DNA from: a virus
IMG/VR virus record: IMGVR_UViG_3300020183_004338
Location: 1 to 35,045 of that record
Reading direction: 5' to 3' (one strand)
DNA: 35,045 nucleotides
Shown here: positions 1 to 6,656 of the stretch, in pieces
Position numbering within the stretch: the first letter of the stretch is position 1
Layout: each line of letters starts with the position of its first letter
Made by a program: the position numbers and the translations under genes
Notes under the pieces: model-generated
Seen by the model: only the letters and a program-made list of their open reading frames with translations
What the model was told of the DNA's origin: nothing
Databases searched by the model: none

Positions 1-540
1 TGTATATCTTTCTGCACCTGTAATAGGATCTTGTCCTATCAACCCTAAAAATATACCCAGTGCTAATGCTAATAATCCACGAAACCAATATTTGTTATTA
101 ACGAAAACTACGCTAGCGAATGCTAATATTAAAAACGCGAGGATTTCAGGTGTTGCTAACTTTAATACCAATGTTGCGTACATAGGTAAAAACAAGAACA
201 CTAGAAATCCCCAAAGTAAGCCGTTAGCCGTTGAAGTGCTTATTGCTGCTCCTAACGCTCTAGCGGCTTCTCCCCTTTTAGTCATGGGGAAACCATCTAC
301 CATGCTAGCAGCACTGCCGCCAGCACCCGGTATGTTCATAACAATACTAGCAAAACTATCACCTATCGCTGCTGCTACGACCATGCTTGTAGTGAATACA
401 ACTAGGAGATATGGGTCTGCTCTAAAATAATCTAGGAAACCAAATATCGTGACTAATCCTACACCCGCGCCCGCTACTGGAATAACACCGAATAAAAATC
501 CGTATAGTGTGCCTAAAATTAGTGAAATGATATATTCCAT
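1..540 (-). CDS. tctA: Tripartite tricarboxylate transporter TctA-family membrane protein (partial, C-terminus outside window)
   Basis: The minus-strand frame is open from an ATG at 538-540 to the window edge, giving 180 residues. TctA is the large membrane subunit of tripartite tricarboxylate transporters, which take up citrate and other carboxylates with a periplasmic TctC binding protein and small TctB. The sequence is strongly hydrophobic. It carries the family's glycine-rich N-terminal stretch and the conserved segment around MNIPGAGGS, then DGFPMTKRGEAARALGAA, close to the TctA signature of NIPG, a DGYPMAKKGEA-like stretch and RALG. TctA proteins are usually about 500 residues, so roughly the first third is visible. 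A late-promoter octamer (GATAAATA) lies about 24 nt upstream, which suggests phage-controlled expression. No tctB or tctC is visible. Family call is firm; function in a phage is inference. Confidence 0.85.
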   Translation of the reverse strand, partial: MEYIISLILGTLYGFLFGVIPVAGAGVGLVTIFGFLDYFRADPYLLVVFTTSMVVAAAIGDSFASIVMNIPGAGGSAASMVDGFPMTKRGEAARALGAAISTSTANGLLWGFLVFLFLPMYATLVLKLATPEILAFLILAFASVVFVNNKYWFRGLLALALGIFLGLIGQDPITGAERYT

Positions 541-563
541 GATAAGTAGTTGTGTTACGCAAA

Positions 564-571
564 TATTTATC
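564..571 (-). promoter_or_regulatory. T4-type late promoter octamer upstream of tctA
   Basis: The minus strand reads GATAAATA, one base from the T4 late consensus TATAAATA, about 24 nt before the tctA start codon. Confidence 0.55.
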
Positions 572-611
572 TGGGTACGCAAAATTTTTAATAAAAAGTG
601 AAATTTTTTAT

Positions 612-1349
612 ATGAATAGCAAAATTTTCCAACTAATAATGAAAAATTTAGAAGAAAGTCTAAATTTACCTAAGTACGATGAAATTCGTAATAATCTAAA
701 TCAGGATACTATAGTACAGGACTTACCCTGGACTCCTGCTAGATATGAAAAGTTTAAAGTTAAAATAGAACAAACACTTGATCTATCCTGTGAATTTATT
801 GGTTCTATTAAAGAAATCACTAATGATTTAGATATACGTTATAGTAACAGATTTTTTGGACAAATTTGGAAGCCTCACACTGAGGATTATAGTTATACAG
901 GTTGGAATCTTGTAGAAGAAGTAAACAAGTTAAATCCAAAAAAAGTGTTAGATGTTGGTTGCGGGTACAATCAGTTTAAAGACCGTATTAAAAACTTGAC
1001 AGGTATTGATCCTTATAATAATTGTGCTGATTATCAAGTTGACATACTTGAGTTTGCTGCAGTTAAGGAAAGTTTTGATGTCATAATAGCATTGGGATCT
1101 ATTAACTTTAACAGCAGAGAAGATATTGAATTACGATTAGCAAATTGTGTTAAATTATTATCACCTAAGGGTAAGATGTTTTTTAGAGTTAATCCAGGAA
1201 TACAACATATTAAAGGACCTTGGGTAGATGTATTTGCGTGGTCATTTGAACTCGTACATGATTTCGCTAAGAAGTTTAATCTAACATTAGAAACTTTTAA
1301 AAAGGAAGCTAACGGTAGACTGTATTTTGTTTATAGTAAATCTACTTAA
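612..1349 (+). CDS. Class I SAM-dependent methyltransferase
   Basis: One of only two plus-strand genes. It encodes 245 residues from ATG 612. The frame is open back to a GTG at 552, but the extra 20 residues would begin in the promoter region of divergent tctA, so 612 is preferred; no strong Shine-Dalgarno is visible for either. Motif I of Rossmann methyltransferases is clear (VLDVGCGYNQF, residues 112-122), followed by an acidic motif II (TGIDPY) and a later FDVIIALGSINF strand typical of motif IV. The N-terminal ~90 residues are helical and unassigned. Related stand-alone methyltransferases are common in T4-like marine phages. The substrate cannot be read from the sequence. The gene diverges from tctA and converges on the minus-strand gene ending at 1459. 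Confidence 0.8.
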   Translation: MNSKIFQLIMKNLEESLNLPKYDEIRNNLNQDTIVQDLPWTPARYEKFKVKIEQTLDLSCEFIGSIKEITNDLDIRYSNRFFGQIWKPHTEDYSYTGWNLVEEVNKLNPKKVLDVGCGYNQFKDRIKNLTGIDPYNNCADYQVDILEFAAVKESFDVIIALGSINFNSREDIELRLANCVKLLSPKGKMFFRVNPGIQHIKGPWVDVFAWSFELVHDFAKKFNLTLETFKKEANGRLYFVYSKST

Positions 1350-1393
1350 TTTTTACATAAAACTTAGTTGGATTAGTTTGCTGAATATACAAA

Positions 1394-1401
1394 TATTTAT
1401 A
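1394..1401 (-). promoter_or_regulatory. Consensus T4 late promoter octamer, antisense to the methyltransferase
   Basis: The minus strand reads TATAAATA, an exact T4 late consensus, between the end of the methyltransferase and the end of the 1459 gene. Transcription from it would run antisense through the methyltransferase towards tctA. Confidence 0.45.
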
Positions 1402-1441
1402 AAGAACTCACTATACAAAGTAGTCAGAGTTATCACGACCT

Positions 1442-1465
1442 AAAAAATTGTAATAATATTACAAT
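1442..1465 (-). terminator. AT-rich hairpin with T-run, possible terminator
   Basis: The 8-bp inverted repeat ATTGTAAT/ATTACAAT (1447-1454 and 1458-1465, 3-nt loop) is followed on the minus strand by six T. It overlaps the stop codon of the 1459..1698 gene. The stem has few G:C pairs, so it is a weak candidate. Confidence 0.4.
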
Positions 1466-1698
1466 CTGCCACTATCCCATGTTCCGGGCTTTACAGGATT
1501 TGTCTGTGATATTTTATTCATAGCCTCAAGCATATCACGAAAGAAAACAGGGCTTATGTCACGTATGCTTGCTGCTACTGCAGTAAGACCCTTTTCACCG
1601 CCGCTGTAATATTGGGCTGTGTCTTGCATAGACAATCTTTTTAGATCAAGAATAATCTTTTTAACTTCTTGATCGTGTATATCATTTGGGTCATACAT
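1459..1698 (-). CDS. Small phage protein of unknown function (79 aa)
   Basis: I do not recognise a family. The 79-residue product is acidic at its N-terminus (MYDPNDIHDQEVKKII) and mostly helical in appearance, with no signal peptide or membrane segment. A clean late-promoter octamer (GATAAATA, 1704..1711) ends 5 nt before the ATG, leaving no room for a Shine-Dalgarno and supporting this start on a leaderless transcript. The stop overlaps an AT-rich hairpin that may terminate this minus-strand unit. Confidence 0.6.
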   Translation of the reverse strand: MYDPNDIHDQEVKKIILDLKRLSMQDTAQYYSGGEKGLTAVAASIRDISPVFFRDMLEAMNKISQTNPVKPGTWDSGRL

Positions 1699-1703
1699 AC
1701 AGT

Positions 1704-1711
1704 TATTTATC
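1704..1711 (-). promoter_or_regulatory. T4-type late promoter octamer, 5 nt before start codon
   Basis: The minus strand reads GATAAATA, then ACTGT, then the ATG of the 79-aa gene. The expected transcription start falls at or next to the start codon. Confidence 0.6.
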
Positions 1712-1802
1712 AGACTATAAACGAAAGTCCTAAAATAAACAATATAACGATTAATACGAATGCTTTAAAACTAACTCTATAGTTCAACAAATATCTAACC
1801 AT
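1710..1802 (-). CDS. Candidate 30-aa single-pass membrane peptide
   Basis: A short frame from ATG 1800-1802 to TGA encodes 30 residues: a short basic N-terminus (MVRYLLNYRVSFK) followed by one hydrophobic segment (AFVLIVILFILGLSFIV) ending at the stop. Its start overlaps the last 8 nt of the upstream 1795..2022 gene, the kind of overlap used for translational coupling in this operon. It fills an otherwise empty ~95-nt gap. Small single-pass membrane peptides are common in phages, but no family is recognised and chance cannot be excluded at this size. Confidence 0.45.
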   Translation of the reverse strand: MVRYLLNYRVSFKAFVLIVILFILGLSFIV

Positions 1803-2022
1803 GTGTAAAAGATGCGACATAATCCTCTACCAACTCTAACTGACCTTCATTGAAAATATGCAGCATACCTGGGAACATTTCAAATTCAAACACATATCGT
1901 ACATCGCCTGTCCTAGTGACAGCAATGCCTACAATATATCCTGTAGCTTGATAACTTCCGCCTACTTTGCGAACCTTGTCGCCGTTTTTAAATTTAAATT
2001 TTGGTATATCGATAGTTGTCAT
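1795..2022 (-). CDS. Small phage protein of unknown function with KFKNGDKV motif (75 aa)
   Basis: A 75-residue product whose N-terminal half (FKNGDKVRKVGGSYQATG) looks like a small SH3-like beta-barrel: a charged turn, then alternating hydrophobic strands through VGIAVTRTGDVRYVFEFE. Similar short 'GDKVRKVGGSYQATG' proteins occur in phages and bacteria without assigned function (from memory, not searched). Its start overlaps the stop of the 2019..2252 gene by ATGA, so the two are probably co-translated. No signal peptide or membrane segment. Confidence 0.6.
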   Translation of the reverse strand: MTTIDIPKFKFKNGDKVRKVGGSYQATGYIVGIAVTRTGDVRYVFEFEMFPGMLHIFNEGQLELVEDYVASFTHG

Positions 2023-2252
2023 ACAAAATCCTTAAGGCCAAAATGTGATCTGATTTTATCTCCAAAAGTTTTGTAAGGATAACTTGTATTTTCGTCTGCT
2101 AGTTTAGCACATTCTTCAATAATATTTTCAGCAAAACTTTGTAAACGTTGACTATTGACTTCAGGGAAAGTGCTGCCACCGGTTTTAAGGGCAATTTCAA
2201 ATACTTTATTAGTCATACCTTTTGGCTTATATCTGCTAAAATCGTATTTCAT
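2019..2252 (-). CDS. Conserved small phage protein of unknown function (77 aa)
   Basis: A 77-residue protein with the pattern FAENIIEECAKLADEN near its middle and IRSHFGL at its end. The same arrangement (LIVRECAxIADxN then IKKHFG) is widespread in small tailed-phage proteins of unknown function. A sigma70-like promoter (TTGATA, 16 nt, TATAAT) ends 6 nt before the ATG, so the transcript is likely leaderless. It leads a small operon with 1795..2022 and probably the 30-aa membrane peptide. Confidence 0.65.
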   Translation of the reverse strand: MKYDFSRYKPKGMTNKVFEIALKTGGSTFPEVNSQRLQSFAENIIEECAKLADENTSYPYKTFGDKIRSHFGLKDFV

Positions 2253-2258
2253 AATACA

Positions 2259-2286
2259 ATTATATCATGTCTAAAAACAATATCAA
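2259..2286 (-). promoter_or_regulatory. Sigma70-type promoter 6 nt before start codon
   Basis: The minus strand has TTGATA (2281-2286), a 16-nt spacer and TATAAT (2259-2264); the ATG at 2252 begins 6 nt later. Confidence 0.5.
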
Positions 2287-2290
2287 TATA

Positions 2291-2737
2291 TCAGTTGCAC
2301 CAACTCTCTTTCTTTTCACCAAAATATGCACGGGCATGACCATTTTTGATAAGCATCTCTGATAGACGCTTACCGTCAATGAATACATCACCTAACACAC
2401 GACCACCAAATTTATCGTGGTCTTTAATCTCAAACTGTATAGTTTTTGCTTTTGCTACAGCCTTTTTGGTAAATTCACTTGCAAGTTTAGCCTTTGCACT
2501 TTCCTCCGGACACTGAGCGCGACTTCCTTTTTCAGGTGTATCAACACCCAATACACGCAATGCTAGTACTGGCTTTAAGCCAAGATGTTGTTGCATGAAA
2601 GGTGCTTCAAATTGTACTGTATCACCGTCACTTACTTTAACAACTTTATAACTATAAAGTGTTTGGGCTAATGCTTCATTTATAAAGAAGCCAAATAAGA
2701 ACCCAAAAATTAATCCTAACTTAGTGCCGTTACTCAT
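2291..2737 (-). CDS. Secreted thermonuclease-like (SNase family) protein
   Basis: A 148-residue protein of the staphylococcal nuclease family, a Ca2+-dependent endonuclease of DNA and RNA. Residues 1-24 form a signal peptide: a hydrophobic stretch GLIFGFLFGFFINEALA and an ALA-Q cleavage site, so the mature enzyme should be periplasmic or exported. The OB-fold core follows: VSDGDTV (residues 36-41) and the catalytic pattern R61 / E69 in RVLGVDTPE, then R113 in GGRVLGDV, matching the Arg-Glu-Arg triad of SNase. Residues that bind Ca2+ (acidic D37, D39, D66) are also present. Length fits a minimal SNase domain. It could degrade DNA outside the cytoplasm, for nucleotide salvage or against superinfecting DNA (inference). 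Confidence 0.85.
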   Translation of the reverse strand: MSNGTKLGLIFGFLFGFFINEALAQTLYSYKVVKVSDGDTVQFEAPFMQQHLGLKPVLALRVLGVDTPEKGSRAQCPEESAKAKLASEFTKKAVAKAKTIQFEIKDHDKFGGRVLGDVFIDGKRLSEMLIKNGHARAYFGEKKESWCN

Positions 2738-2754
2738 TATAATATCCCGTAAAA

Positions 2755-2973
2755 CTATTTATTATAACCAAATGTTTTAAATTCCTCATTAAAAATATTA
2801 AATATTCTTGCTTTTTGTAATTTGGTTAACATTTCAATACTAGATTTTATACGGCTATAATTAAATAGCATTAAATTTTCTCGGGGATTATAAGGGATGT
2901 CTAATATATTTTTTATCTTTTTAAAATCACTTTCAAGATTTTCATAATAAAAAATATGTAGTTTTGCTGACAA
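2755..2973 (-). pseudogene. Sulfotransferase-like protein, C-terminal part (out of frame with N-terminal part)
   Basis: This frame continues the sulfotransferase begun at 3362. Reading in the same frame upstream of its apparent TTG start at 2973, codons remain open and sensible back to 3066, directly behind an A7 run. The 103 residues beyond that point (IKLDQLLDIFEFN..., then LHIFYYENLESDFKKI, typical of the C-terminal helix-strand of sulfotransferase-2-like proteins) are therefore probably not an independent gene. A single added A, a -1 ribosomal shift or transcriptional slippage would join the two parts into a 202-residue enzyme. Confidence 0.6.
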
Positions 2974-3062
2974 CTTATTATTAGTCCAATATAATTGATT
3001 TTTAAGGAATAAATCTGACGCGGATGTATTAAATTCAAATATGTCTAAAAGTTGATCAAGTT

Positions 3063-3074
3063 TTATTTTTTTCC
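3063..3074 (-). other. Possible -1 frameshift or slippage site (A AAA AAA followed by stop)
   Basis: The minus strand reads GGA AAA AAA TAA, containing the heptamer A-AAA-AAA in the zero frame immediately before the stop. A -1 shift gives ATA AAA CTT and joins both sulfotransferase halves. An assembly or sequencing error in the homopolymer is equally possible. Confidence 0.5.
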
Positions 3075-3362
3075 TTGATTATTTAAATGTTGTGTTAAAC
3101 TAATACATCTAGTATAGGGGTTTCTTACAAATACAAACTCAAAAAAGTTTGTAAAATTATAGTTAGTTTTTTTTAAAAATTCTTGATTTATATGTGTTGG
3201 AATTTCTTCATTAGGTAATATAAATTTACTGTTAACTAATTGATTTTTTAATTCAGTAATTAATGATAAGTCTATATGTTTATTCAAACTATTGTGAATT
3301 GATAAACCGGCAGTTTTAGGTATATGAAAGAAAATAAACTTGCGTTTATGACAGCAAATCAT
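3063..3362 (-). CDS. Sulfotransferase-family protein, N-terminal part (frameshifted)
   Basis: Ninety-nine residues are read before a TAA. The N-terminus has the PAPS 5'-phosphosulfate loop of sulfotransferases (FIFFHIPKTAGLSIHNSL, HIPKTAG at 13-19), and residues 76-85 (FEFVFVRNPYTR) match the 3'-phosphate-binding strand with its Arg. These define the sulfotransferase-2 / heparan-type family, which transfers sulfate from PAPS to carbohydrates. The frame ends in GGA AAA AAA TAA, and the missing C-terminal half lies in the -1 frame downstream (2755..3062). Phages may use such enzymes to modify surface glycans (inference). Whether this copy is functional depends on the frameshift. Confidence 0.7.
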   Translation of the reverse strand: MICCHKRKFIFFHIPKTAGLSIHNSLNKHIDLSLITELKNQLVNSKFILPNEEIPTHINQEFLKKTNYNFTNFFEFVFVRNPYTRCISLTQHLNNQGKK

Positions 3363-3375
3363 ATTTTAATATTAA

Positions 3376-3774
3376 TTATTTGTCATCACGATCTCCAGGC
3401 AAGGTTGACATATAACGATTGCCTTTTATAGCCGACTTTACTGGTTCACTACCCTTAAAGTTTAATGCCTTATGAAATCCCTCAATATTAGCTGAAGCTA
3501 TATCTTGCATACGACTTCTATCATCCGGTTTTAATTCAGAATATTTTTTAAGAAATTGCTTTATTTGATCTATCTGCAACTTAGCCTTTTTACCGTCTTT
3601 AAAAGTAATTGAATAATCACCATCTACGTCTAATGCTTTGCGTAGTTGCATTATAATATGGGGTATTTTGTCCATTTCTGGATCTTCTGGTTTATCTTCA
3701 ACATCATCTAAATCGACATGCTTTTTAGTGAGTTTTTTAAGCTTTTTCTCAAGCAGTATTTCATGAATTCTCAT
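3376..3774 (-). CDS. Phage protein with capsid-targeting-like leader (132 aa)
   Basis: The frame is open from 3807, but the start is placed at ATG 3772-3774. This gives the N-terminus MRIHEILLE, shared in pattern with six other proteins in this block, removes overlap with the upstream gene, and sits 5 nt after a GATAAATA late octamer. The rest is charged (KKLKKLTKKHVDLDDVEDK), then a folded-looking segment with ISITFKDGKKAKL-like strands, and a basic tail ending in LPGDRDDK. No known family. By analogy with T4 internal proteins it may be packaged in the head and processed after the Glu at position 9 (inference). Confidence 0.6.
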   Translation of the reverse strand: MRIHEILLEKKLKKLTKKHVDLDDVEDKPEDPEMDKIPHIIMQLRKALDVDGDYSITFKDGKKAKLQIDQIKQFLKKYSELKPDDRSRMQDIASANIEGFHKALNFKGSEPVKSAIKGNRYMSTLPGDRDDK

Positions 3775-3779
3775 AGTAA

Positions 3780-3787
3780 TATTTATC
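3780..3787 (-). promoter_or_regulatory. T4-type late promoter octamer, 5 nt before start codon
   Basis: The minus strand reads GATAAATA, then TTACT, then ATG (3774). It lies inside the end of the upstream 3791 gene's neighbourhood and supports the MRIHEILLE start. Confidence 0.6.
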
Positions 3788-3790
3788 TCA

Positions 3791-4093
3791 TTAAAGATAT
3801 TGGTCATTACCCTTTAAGTAGTTATAAACTAACTCTTTGGCTCTAGGACTGAGTTGTACATTATATCTTAACATAAGATCATTTACAAGTTCTGCTCTGG
3901 GCAAGGTCGCCAATAGTTTTGCAGGAGTATTTTTTATAACAAACCTTAGTTTATTCAATTCTTGCTTAACTTCAGGTATATCAAGAAAGGCACGTAATTC
4001 ATGAGGTGGGCTATGATTTTGCTCATAGGTCATTGCTCTTATACGGTATTGTCCGTTACTATAACCTTCTGAGGTAAATTCACTGTATCTCAT
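3791..4093 (-). CDS. Phage protein with capsid-targeting-like leader (100 aa)
   Basis: A 100-residue protein starting MRYSEFTSEGY, a variant of the MRYREFL(F/I)E leader of its two upstream neighbours. The rest is mostly helical, with a repeated-looking helix-turn pattern around TPAKLLATLPRAELVNDL and a C-terminal helix LSPRAKELVYNYLKG. No family recognised. The stop of the 414-aa gene and this start share one base (TAATG), so translation is coupled. It is probably co-expressed with the GxGTxWCTA proteins upstream. Confidence 0.6.
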   Translation of the reverse strand: MRYSEFTSEGYSNGQYRIRAMTYEQNHSPPHELRAFLDIPEVKQELNKLRFVIKNTPAKLLATLPRAELVNDLMLRYNVQLSPRAKELVYNYLKGNDQYL

Positions 4094-5337
4094 TATAGTT
4101 CTTCTGCTTCTATACGTAGAGGTTGTGGTATAAATTTATTTGTAAAATCATCGAATATTTGAGAATAATCTTTTCTATAATCAGCCATTGTTTTTAAAAA
4201 TAGTTTTTGTACGTTTTTTATTTCAGGTGATAAATCTTTTTCTTTATCCATTGTTCTAAAAGCTATGTCATGTGTATTTACATCCACTTGAATGAATACA
4301 ACATCAGTATAGTCTTTATTAAATACAGCAAACATTAATATAGGTAATTCTCCCTTTGTATCGTTTGGTTCCCAATCATCATTTATATTGCTTTTATTTC
4401 TACGAACAAGAAATTCTGCTAGTTTAATTCTATCTATATCAATGTCTTCGATGTCAGGATGATCATTCATATAAACAATATGGCTTCCGTTCGGCATATC
4501 TACTGTATATTTTTTAAGCTCGTTTATTATTTGATTTAATTCTTTTTTAGTGAATTTCAATACTAAAAAATAACCAGTGTGATGTTTTGCTATTTGACTA
4601 TTAAATATCTCATAAAGCTGTGGATATTTTTGTGCTAGTTCTCTGCCTATCTCATTATCTATAGACCTATCACGTTCATCCATGAACTGTCCATATGGAA
4701 AGCTAAATTGATATTTCTGACCATTGTATGTTGGGTTCTTGGGTATCACTATGTATAATGGTCCAAATCTATTATATCTTTCAAACTGATTTATCCCTAC
4801 TGTAGACGCAGTACACCAACGTGTGCCCTGTCCATAATAACAAGCAGCAGCCTTGTCTTGTGGTACTATAATTCGTAAATCGTTATCTTCATAAAATACT
4901 TTTGCTTGACCCTTATCTCTGTCTTCGGGTTTAACAGGATCAGGATATTCATCTATAACGTTCATAAAGTCTGGAACATTATCGTACCTGTTAATATCAT
5001 TTCTTGGATTTTCAATCATGCGGCGTTGTTTTAGTTTATGAAACTTTGCAAGATATTCAGGTAATTGTCCAATATAATCTTCAAACTTTACGAGGTTTCT
5101 TGGATCTGTATATTTACGTGCCATCCATTGCACATATTCTTTGTTTGGTGTTGGATCTGCGTCTTCAAGTTGCTTGATAAAATCATCAATTAATTGTTGT
5201 CTCCCAACAGGGTCGTCTAATAAATTAAAATTAGCATCTTTTGGGCGTTCTTTTTTTAATGCCATTAAAAGTTTTTCACCAAAGTTTTTCTTGGTAATGT
5301 CACGATTATATTCAAATAGGAATTCACGATATCTCAT
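4093..5337 (-). CDS. Phage protein with capsid-targeting-like leader and GxGTxWCTA domain (414 aa)
   Basis: A 414-residue protein. Residues 1-9 (MRYREFLFE) resemble the T4 capsid-targeting leader. Residues ~145-235 form the domain shared with the next two upstream genes: a strand LRIIVPQDKAAACYYGQG, the signature GQGTRWCTAS (169-178), then QFERYNRFGPLYIVIPK and YQFSFPYGQFMDE. The conserved Cys-x4-6-Gly-Thr-x-Trp-Cys core and the F..YN..GPLY turn suggest one compact fold; its activity is unknown to me. The C-terminal ~180 residues are acidic and unlike the neighbour. Start and stop both overlap adjacent genes by one base (TAATG). Nothing indicates truncation. Confidence 0.7.
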   Translation of the reverse strand: MRYREFLFEYNRDITKKNFGEKLLMALKKERPKDANFNLLDDPVGRQQLIDDFIKQLEDADPTPNKEYVQWMARKYTDPRNLVKFEDYIGQLPEYLAKFHKLKQRRMIENPRNDINRYDNVPDFMNVIDEYPDPVKPEDRDKGQAKVFYEDNDLRIIVPQDKAAACYYGQGTRWCTASTVGINQFERYNRFGPLYIVIPKNPTYNGQKYQFSFPYGQFMDERDRSIDNEIGRELAQKYPQLYEIFNSQIAKHHTGYFLVLKFTKKELNQIINELKKYTVDMPNGSHIVYMNDHPDIEDIDIDRIKLAEFLVRRNKSNINDDWEPNDTKGELPILMFAVFNKDYTDVVFIQVDVNTHDIAFRTMDKEKDLSPEIKNVQKLFLKTMADYRKDYSQIFDDFTNKFIPQPLRIEAEEL

Positions 5338-6653
5338 TAGTTTTGCCTAAATCCTACAATGTAGTTACCAAGTTTTCCTACCCACTTTATCTTTAATCCT
5401 TTATACTTGTTAGCATCAGGGTTCTTGCTCATCTCAAAGTTAGTATGGAATCGTTTCCAATAGTTACCACCGAGAGTGTTGTCTATCCAATCTATATAAT
5501 ATTTTTCAAGCATGGTCGTAGTAGCCCAACCATAGTCAAACTGTTCTTTATCTGCTATATCTGCTAATATCTGTTCACCTTGTATTTTTTCAAGGTCTTT
5601 TATATCACGTAAAGCCTGTCTGACATCATCATTATACATAGCATAATCATTTAGTTGTGGATCTTCATATACACGATCCCAATCTATCTCACCATTCTCA
5701 TCTACATAGCCTTTCTGTATAGCAGCCTCTGCCCTATATTCATACCAACCATCATCTTCAGCTTCCATATCACTGACTGCTTCCCAGACTATATCTCCGA
5801 GGTATTCACTAACTATTTTATTGATATCAGTGATTTCTTTTGGATCTACAAACAATAACAAATCTTCATCGTCTAACTCTTTCTTTAGTAATTTTAAAAA
5901 TCCTGGATAGTCTTTGAGTTTTGTTAGACTTACTGGATCATCTTTTTCATCCATAAACTGTTTTTCGTTTATGTGTAGTTGATATTTCTCACCTTGATAT
6001 TTAGGCTGCTTTGGTATTATGATATATAATGGACCATTTCTATTGTAGTTGTCAAAATAGTTTTCGCCTTTTGTAGCAGCAGTACACCAACGTGTGCCTT
6101 GACCATAATAGCAGGCAGCATCTTGGTCTTTAGGATGTATCACTCTTGCATCTGGACCGTCATAAACAACTTCGGCATCACCTTTGTTCTTGTCTTTTTC
6201 TTTATCTTTAGGTGCTATATAATCATCGATCTTTTCTGCTATACCTTCAATCTGATCGGCACTGAGTTTGCTTATATCATTGAAGCCTACATTATATTTA
6301 AATAGCTCTTTAAAAGCATTTGTATTCTTATATTTGTGAAATAATTCAAGACTATTTTTGATACGGCTTAAATCTTCAAGGCGTCTGATTTTACCTTTGA
6401 TATACTCACGGGCTATCCAAGGCGTATATTGATTGTTAGGTGTAGGATCGTTATTCTCAAAACTTGTTAATATATTGGAAGCGATAGTGTCTAATATCTT
6501 TTCAATAGCATATCCCTTTTCTCCTAAAGATTTGTAATAGGCATTAAATAAATCACTGTCAGGACTATTTTGTAATCTGTCAGCAACCTGTTTACCGAAC
6601 TGGCGTTTAGTGATATCACGATTATACTCTATGAGAAACTCACGGTATCTCAT
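5337..6653 (-). CDS. Phage protein with capsid-targeting-like leader and GxGTxWCTA domain, paralogue (438 aa)
   Basis: Paralogue of the 414-aa neighbour. The first 15 residues are nearly identical (MRYREFLIEYNRDIT versus MRYREFLFEYNRDIT), and the central domain repeats AACYYGQGTRWCTAAT (residues 179-194), YFDNYNRNGPLYIIIPK and KQFMDEKD. The C-terminal ~190 residues differ: very acidic, rich in Asp, Trp and Tyr (EAEDDGWYEYR, DEQFDYGWATTT-like stretches), ending in KIKWVGKLGNYIVGF. The conserved leader and core with divergent C-termini look like an effector family with swapped tails. A one-base TAATG overlap couples it to the downstream copy. Function unknown. Confidence 0.7.
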   Translation of the reverse strand: MRYREFLIEYNRDITKRQFGKQVADRLQNSPDSDLFNAYYKSLGEKGYAIEKILDTIASNILTSFENNDPTPNNQYTPWIAREYIKGKIRRLEDLSRIKNSLELFHKYKNTNAFKELFKYNVGFNDISKLSADQIEGIAEKIDDYIAPKDKEKDKNKGDAEVVYDGPDARVIHPKDQDAACYYGQGTRWCTAATKGENYFDNYNRNGPLYIIIPKQPKYQGEKYQLHINEKQFMDEKDDPVSLTKLKDYPGFLKLLKKELDDEDLLLFVDPKEITDINKIVSEYLGDIVWEAVSDMEAEDDGWYEYRAEAAIQKGYVDENGEIDWDRVYEDPQLNDYAMYNDDVRQALRDIKDLEKIQGEQILADIADKEQFDYGWATTTMLEKYYIDWIDNTLGGNYWKRFHTNFEMSKNPDANKYKGLKIKWVGKLGNYIVGFRQN

Positions 6654-6656
6654 AGC

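Noticed and set aside
92-430. Plus-strand open frame of 112 codons
   Set aside because: It is antisense to the convincing tctA frame and its translation has no recognisable family.
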